Shown: piece after piece, positions 60,745-64,000 of the stretch | Position numbering within the stretch: position 1 is the stretch's first letter | Layout of the letters: each line of letters begins with the position of its first letter | Assembly: GCF_007746795.1 (NCBI RefSeq) | Contig: NZ_CP036343.1 | Location: 4,749,357 to 4,813,356 of the forward strand | Reading direction: 5' to 3' | Source of the DNA: Gimesia algae | GTDB taxonomy: Bacteria; Planctomycetota; Planctomycetia; Planctomycetales; Planctomycetaceae | DNA length: 64,000 nucleotides | Translations under genes and position numbers: made by a program | The notes under the pieces: generated by a model | What the model saw: only the letters and a program-made list of their open reading frames with translations | The model's database searches: none | What the model was told of the DNA's origin: nothing

Positions 60745-61719
60745 TTACTCATCCCGATCATAACGGGGACGGCGATCAGACCAGTCACCAGGCAGCTTTT
60801 TCAGGTGCTTATCCAGAAACTTCAGGATATCCAGTTCAAGCCCCAATCGCTTGCCGATCATATCAGTACCTCGCAATTTGCCTGGGTACTCCTTGAAGTA
60901 CATGCGCTCTTTGGAATCCTGTGCGGAGGACAATAGCGTATAGAGCTTGTTGGCAGACCCGCGATCCAGGGAGTCGCTGGCACCAGTGCACACGAAAAAA
61001 CTGACCCCTAATATTGGTTCCTTGACCTTGACTGCAGCGCGCGAGGCAGAGACTCCAGGAACACTCGCATCAGGTGAAATCAGTACCAGTGCTCTCACAG
61101 TCTGGCCTTTGGGGGTTTTGGCTGCCAGCACAGGCGCGTCATCATAGGGAATTTTACTCCAGTCATATAGAGCATAATTCAAGACAATCGGCACACTCAT
61201 GTCCGACGCGATGACTGCTGTTTTCTGCATGTTTAGATGTTTTTTCTGATGTTCCTCGTACAGAAACTTCCAGACCGCTTCCATATCCAAACCGACCATC
61301 GCCCTGTAATCCAGAGCGGAAAGCTTATCCCGGGAACTTCCTTTCTGATTCTGATTGCCTCCTGCATCTGCGGCAGTCAACTGACTTTTGCCATGCTTTC
61401 GCAAATCAACAGAGACAACTGCATACCCATTCTGCTGCAGTATGGGCGCAAACTGCTGATCCCATACCCGTTTACTTCCTCCCTTACCATGCAACAGAAC
61501 AACAACGGGCGACTCAGAAGCATTACTGGATTCAAAGTAGGTAATCGCAATCGGCCAACCACCCTGTGCCGTTAAGGTCATCTCCTGAGGTTTAGGCGGA
61601 CCTTTAGTATCTTTAGCCTGTGCAAAGACAGCACTGCTACTTATCAACGAAATGGAAACCAACGTGAAGACCGAATAAATCAGGTGACTTGTTTTCGTAC
61701 AGTGTAAAAGATTTCGCAC
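60745..61719 (-). CDS. Secreted alpha/beta hydrolase-fold protein with altered nucleophile elbow
   Basis: A 324-residue exported protein with a signal peptide (about 12-33). The hydrolase-fold start VVLLHGKGGSKRVWDQQFAPIL and YAVVSVDLRKHGKSQ are clear, and an oxyanion-type HG is present. The nucleophile elbow, expected as GxSxG, reads AVIASDMSVP (Ala-Ser-Asp-Met-Ser), which places Asp rather than Ser at the nucleophile position. A Ser-based esterase is therefore unlikely; an Asp nucleophile as in dehalogenases, or loss of activity, are alternatives. A convergent membrane protein gene ends 31 bases away. Confidence 0.82.
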   Translation of the reverse strand: MRNLLHCTKTSHLIYSVFTLVSISLISSSAVFAQAKDTKGPPKPQEMTLTAQGGWPIAITYFESSNASESPVVVLLHGKGGSKRVWDQQFAPILQQNGYAVVSVDLRKHGKSQLTAADAGGNQNQKGSSRDKLSALDYRAMVGLDMEAVWKFLYEEHQKKHLNMQKTAVIASDMSVPIVLNYALYDWSKIPYDDAPVLAAKTPKGQTVRALVLISPDASVPGVSASRAAVKVKEPILGVSFFVCTGASDSLDRGSANKLYTLLSSAQDSKERMYFKEYPGKLRGTDMIGKRLGLELDILKFLDKHLKKLPGDWSDRRPRYDRDE

Positions 61720-61935
61720 GGAACCCCCTCAACGTTGGAATAAATTCTTTGTGGCTGTAAGCTTGATGATGCAAACGGTCTGGGATATGCAATATTTCTA
61801 TTGAACTATACTTTTATTCTATGAGTTATTCATAGTGAGGTCAATTAGTGTCCTCGCTTTTCAGGATCTTCTCTCTCCCGATTACTGTATTTTTCAGTAT
61901 ATTTTATCATTCTTCAACGCGAGAACAGATTGTCA

Positions 61936-62340
61936 ATGCAGGACCAGGAAACCAACGAAACCCCCTCACGACCATTTCTTGGTCTGCAACGGGATGATCA
62001 GTATTTCCTGGGGATCCTGTTCACCATCATCCTGCTCCTTGCGCTGATTCATTTAATTCAGTTGTCGCATTGGGGAACGAAATCCATTGTAATCGAACGG
62101 CTGCCACATCTCCCCTACGAATATCAGGTTGATATCAATCAGGCAACCTGGGTGGAGTTTGCTCAACTTGAGGGTATCGGCCCTTCTCTGGGAAAACGGA
62201 TTGTAGCCTACCGGGAAGCCAATGGTCCCTTCGCTTCCCTCGATGACTTGAAAAACGTCAACGGAATCGGCGAAAAGAAACTGAACGCCAACCGGAAACA
62301 CCTGATTTTGGATTCCACCTTGAAGACCTCAATCCATTGA
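61936..62340 (+). CDS. Membrane-anchored ComEA-like helix-hairpin-helix protein
   Basis: A 134-residue protein with one membrane helix (about 26-44, YFLGILFTIILLLALIHLI) and a C-terminal tandem helix-hairpin-helix domain: VDINQATWVEFAQLEGIGPSLGKRIVAYRE and DLKNVNGIGEKKL (key parts LEGIGP, VNGIGE). ComEA-type proteins bind DNA and, in competent bacteria, pull it through the envelope. The membrane anchor with an N-terminal cytoplasmic tail puts the HhH outside the membrane. No other competence genes are near, so DNA uptake is only a possibility. ATG 61936 is preferred over an in-frame TTG at 61930. Confidence 0.88.
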   Translation: MQDQETNETPSRPFLGLQRDDQYFLGILFTIILLLALIHLIQLSHWGTKSIVIERLPHLPYEYQVDINQATWVEFAQLEGIGPSLGKRIVAYREANGPFASLDDLKNVNGIGEKKLNANRKHLILDSTLKTSIH

Positions 62341-62345
62341 GGTCT
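62324..62345 (+). terminator. Stem-loop overlapping the ComEA-like gene's stop codon
   Basis: A perfect 10-base stem (AGACCTCAAT / ATTGAGGTCT) with a 2-base centre includes the stop codon TGA at 62338-62340. It may serve as part of a termination zone together with 62384-62416. Confidence 0.45.
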
Positions 62346-62383
62346 GGTTGCGTTCAGGCTTGTACAGCCTCTGAAAGCTGAAG

Positions 62384-62416
62384 ACTGCTGATTCCCTGTT
62401 AAAAACAGCAGTTTTT
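62384..62416 (+). terminator. Intrinsic terminator-like hairpin after the ComEA-like gene
   Basis: A 7-base stem (ACTGCTG / CAGCAGT) with a 15-base loop is followed by TTTTC. A small hairpin (AGGCT / AGCCT, 62357-62371) precedes it. Together they separate the ComEA-like gene from the DUF485 gene. Confidence 0.5.
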
Positions 62417-62560
62417 CAATATCTTTGCCGCTCCCGTTCTGAAGTCAGTTGATTCCATACCCGAATCACGGTTGAATAGTCTGTTCAATCATTGATTCAG
62501 ATCCAGTCTTTCTGGCTGATCTTGCCCGAAATAGCGTTTCATCTAAAGGGTTTACTTCTT

Positions 62561-62866
62561 ATGGCAGGTTTTGATCATGGCTCCCATGAGCCAGATGAAC
62601 AGGAGAGTCTTGAGACCATTTCGCGAAACACGCGTCTGGGTCTCAAACTCTTCGTAGTCTATCTGGTGTTGTATGGTGGATTTGTATTTCTAAATACGTT
62701 TTCGCCTGCCCAGATGGAAGTGGTCGTCTTTGCCGGCTTGAACCTGGCCATCGTCTATGGTTTCACCCTGATTATTGCCGCGTTTCTGCTGGCCCTGATT
62801 TATGGCTGGTTGTGCCGCAATGAGATTAACTCCCCGTCTGCAGATAATGGGGAGGCAAAATCATGA
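62561..62866 (+). CDS. DUF485 family inner membrane protein
   Basis: A 101-residue protein with two membrane helices (about 27-47, FVVYLVLYGGFVFLNTF; and about 57-85, VVVFAGLNLAIVYGFTLIIAAFLLALIYGWL). This matches DUF485 (YjcH-like), a small protein typically encoded just before the acetate/cation symporter ActP. Its stop codon overlaps the symporter's start by four bases (ATGA), so translation is coupled. ATG 62561 is preceded by AAAGGG. A role as a subunit or stabiliser of the symporter is inferred from this constant pairing. Confidence 0.9.
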   Translation: MAGFDHGSHEPDEQESLETISRNTRLGLKLFVVYLVLYGGFVFLNTFSPAQMEVVVFAGLNLAIVYGFTLIIAAFLLALIYGWLCRNEINSPSADNGEAKS

Positions 62867-64000
62867 TTTATGAACCATCACTAATGGCCGTTTTAATCTT
62901 CGGTGCCATCGTCGCTGTAACCCTCGGACTCAGTTTCTGGCTGGGCGCCAAAGCCAAATCGGCAAAAGGCTACTTCGCCGCTGGTGGAGGCATCCACTGG
63001 TTTGTGAACGGGGTTGCCTTTGCCGGCGACTACCTGTCAGCCGCTTCATTCCTGGGTATCTGCGGCATGATTGCCTTTTATGGATACGATGGGTTCCTGT
63101 ATTCCATCGGATATCTGGCAGGCTGGATCGTGGCTTTGTTCGTGATTGCAGAACCACTCAAACGTATGGGCCGATTTACCTTCGCCGACGCGCTCGACAG
63201 TAAATTTCAATCTCGAGGTATCAAGCTGGCTGCTGCCATCAGTACTCTGGTAGTCAGTATTTTCTACTTGATTCCCCAGATGGTCGGCGCCGGCGCACTG
63301 ATTACCCCTCTGCTTGGATTCCCGCACTACGTCGGCGTATTGATGGTCGGGACCATCGTCATTCTGATCGTCGTGACAGCAGGCATGGTCAGTACAACCT
63401 ACGTGCAGTTTTTGAAAGGCTCATTGCTCGTCATCTTCAGCACTATTCTCACCGTTCTGATTCTGCAGCGTGGTCTTTCCACCGAACCAGTGAACGATGG
63501 TAAAACAACTCACCAGTTCCAGATCCTGGGCCCCGCTGCGGTGAATGATCTTCAGCAATGGAGATCAGAATTGAAACTCACCGATCAGGACAATCTGACT
63601 CCCCTCGATCAGGGAGCCTGGGCGAAAAAAGGATTCCTGCGACTGATACAGGACGGCAAAACATCTTATTGGAAGATTTCTGAAAATGAAGAACAGCAGT
63701 ATTTTCTTTCCGAAACCCAATACAAACTGACCACATCCCAGGGCGCTGTCATCATCAATGGCTTGCCACAGGGTACAGGCGAAGGAGAAACCGATTTCTA
63801 TCCCGTCGGTCGCGTCAGCAAACTGCCCGGCGATAAAACAGAGACGGGTCCGCTGGGACTGACCAGTTTTTTAAGTACCATTCGCGAAAGCGAAATCATC
63901 CTCTGGGGGTCTGAATCCATTAAAGAAGAGGATGGTTCAGCGTTGACGATTTATTTTCCTCAACCCACGTCGGGTGAAAAAGTTCTCAGTCCCGGTAACC
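62863..64000 (+). CDS. actP: Cation/acetate symporter ActP-like (partial, runs off the window)
   Basis: The first 379 residues of a sodium:solute symporter family protein. Helices 1-6 resemble E. coli ActP: SAKGYFAAGGGIHWFVNGVAFAGDYLSAASFLG (key part AGDYLSAASFLG, about 54-65), GRFTFADAL, VSIFYLIPQMVGAGALI and VSTTYVQFLKG (about 177-186). After helix 6 an unusually long hydrophilic stretch follows (residues about 206-379, still unfinished), where E. coli ActP has about 45 residues. GGGGAGG precedes the ATG. It should import acetate or a related monocarboxylate with Na+ or H+. The reading frame is open at the right edge. Confidence 0.9.
   Translation, partial: MIYEPSLMAVLIFGAIVAVTLGLSFWLGAKAKSAKGYFAAGGGIHWFVNGVAFAGDYLSAASFLGICGMIAFYGYDGFLYSIGYLAGWIVALFVIAEPLKRMGRFTFADALDSKFQSRGIKLAAAISTLVVSIFYLIPQMVGAGALITPLLGFPHYVGVLMVGTIVILIVVTAGMVSTTYVQFLKGSLLVIFSTILTVLILQRGLSTEPVNDGKTTHQFQILGPAAVNDLQQWRSELKLTDQDNLTPLDQGAWAKKGFLRLIQDGKTSYWKISENEEQQYFLSETQYKLTTSQGAVIINGLPQGTGEGETDFYPVGRVSKLPGDKTETGPLGLTSFLSTIRESEIILWGSESIKEEDGSALTIYFPQPTSGEKVLSPGN

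Overview
The window looks like a chromosomal segment of a planctomycete of the Gimesia/Planctomyces type (genus inferred, not proven). Several things point there: the overlapping pair of an ECF-type sigma factor and a membrane Ser/Thr kinase with the typical N-terminal segment; the PVC-type secreted dehydrogenase and HEAT/cytochrome c proteins; secreted Gfo/Idh/MocA oxidoreductases with Tat signals; PQQ-like propellers; a Lys/Ala-rich histone-H1-like protein; and moderate GC content. I see no rRNA, tRNA, CRISPR array, insertion sequence or prophage. This is core and lineage-specific chromosome rather than an island.

Layout. 1-5100 (minus): a sugar-catabolism-like cluster (XylR-type regulator, DJ-1/PfpI protein, Gfo/Idh/MocA oxidoreductase, PhyH dioxygenase, Tat-exported sugar isomerase). 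5289-7467 (plus): a GNAT acetyltransferase and aerobic glycerol-3-phosphate dehydrogenase. 8149-11315 (minus): ECF sigma factor plus a kinase with a sulfatase-modifying-factor-like sensor domain. 11529-16338 (plus): secreted lectin-like protein, secreted FAD oxidoreductase, and a NosR-like FMN/Fe-S membrane protein. 16341-19640 (minus): multi-PAS hybrid histidine kinase. 19846-24394 (plus): SGNH/dehydrogenase and HEAT/cytochrome c pair. 24412-28946 (minus): two membrane proteins of unknown role and a rhomboid protease. 29136-35625 (plus): SEDS (FtsW/RodA) protein, PLP decarboxylase, histone-like protein, GT-C-like membrane protein, PQQ-propeller protein.

35658-39670 (minus) is a housekeeping run rpmE, prfA, prmC, murA. 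40291-46033 (plus) holds ilvD, a eukaryote-type UDP-sugar pyrophosphorylase, mannose-1-P guanylyltransferase, ruvX and an unknown conserved-looking gene. 46338-47721 (plus): a small membrane protein and a methyltransferase. 47739-50366 (minus): rpsB, tsf, pyrH. 50731-54542 (plus): two adjacent, dissimilar large P-loop GTPases with membrane-associating segments, the best candidate here for a little-described system. 54636-64000: thioredoxin-like protein, uppP, glgX, a secreted CX4C-repeat protein, a voltage-sensor-like membrane protein, an alpha/beta hydrolase with an altered nucleophile elbow, a membrane-anchored ComEA-like protein, and a DUF485/ActP symporter pair that runs off the right edge.

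Several genes are closed by perfect stem-loops that overlap their last codons or stop codon. Operator-like inverted repeats lie upstream of the DJ-1 gene and of rpsB, and downstream of the kinase gene. All functional calls rest on motifs read by eye; no database search was run.
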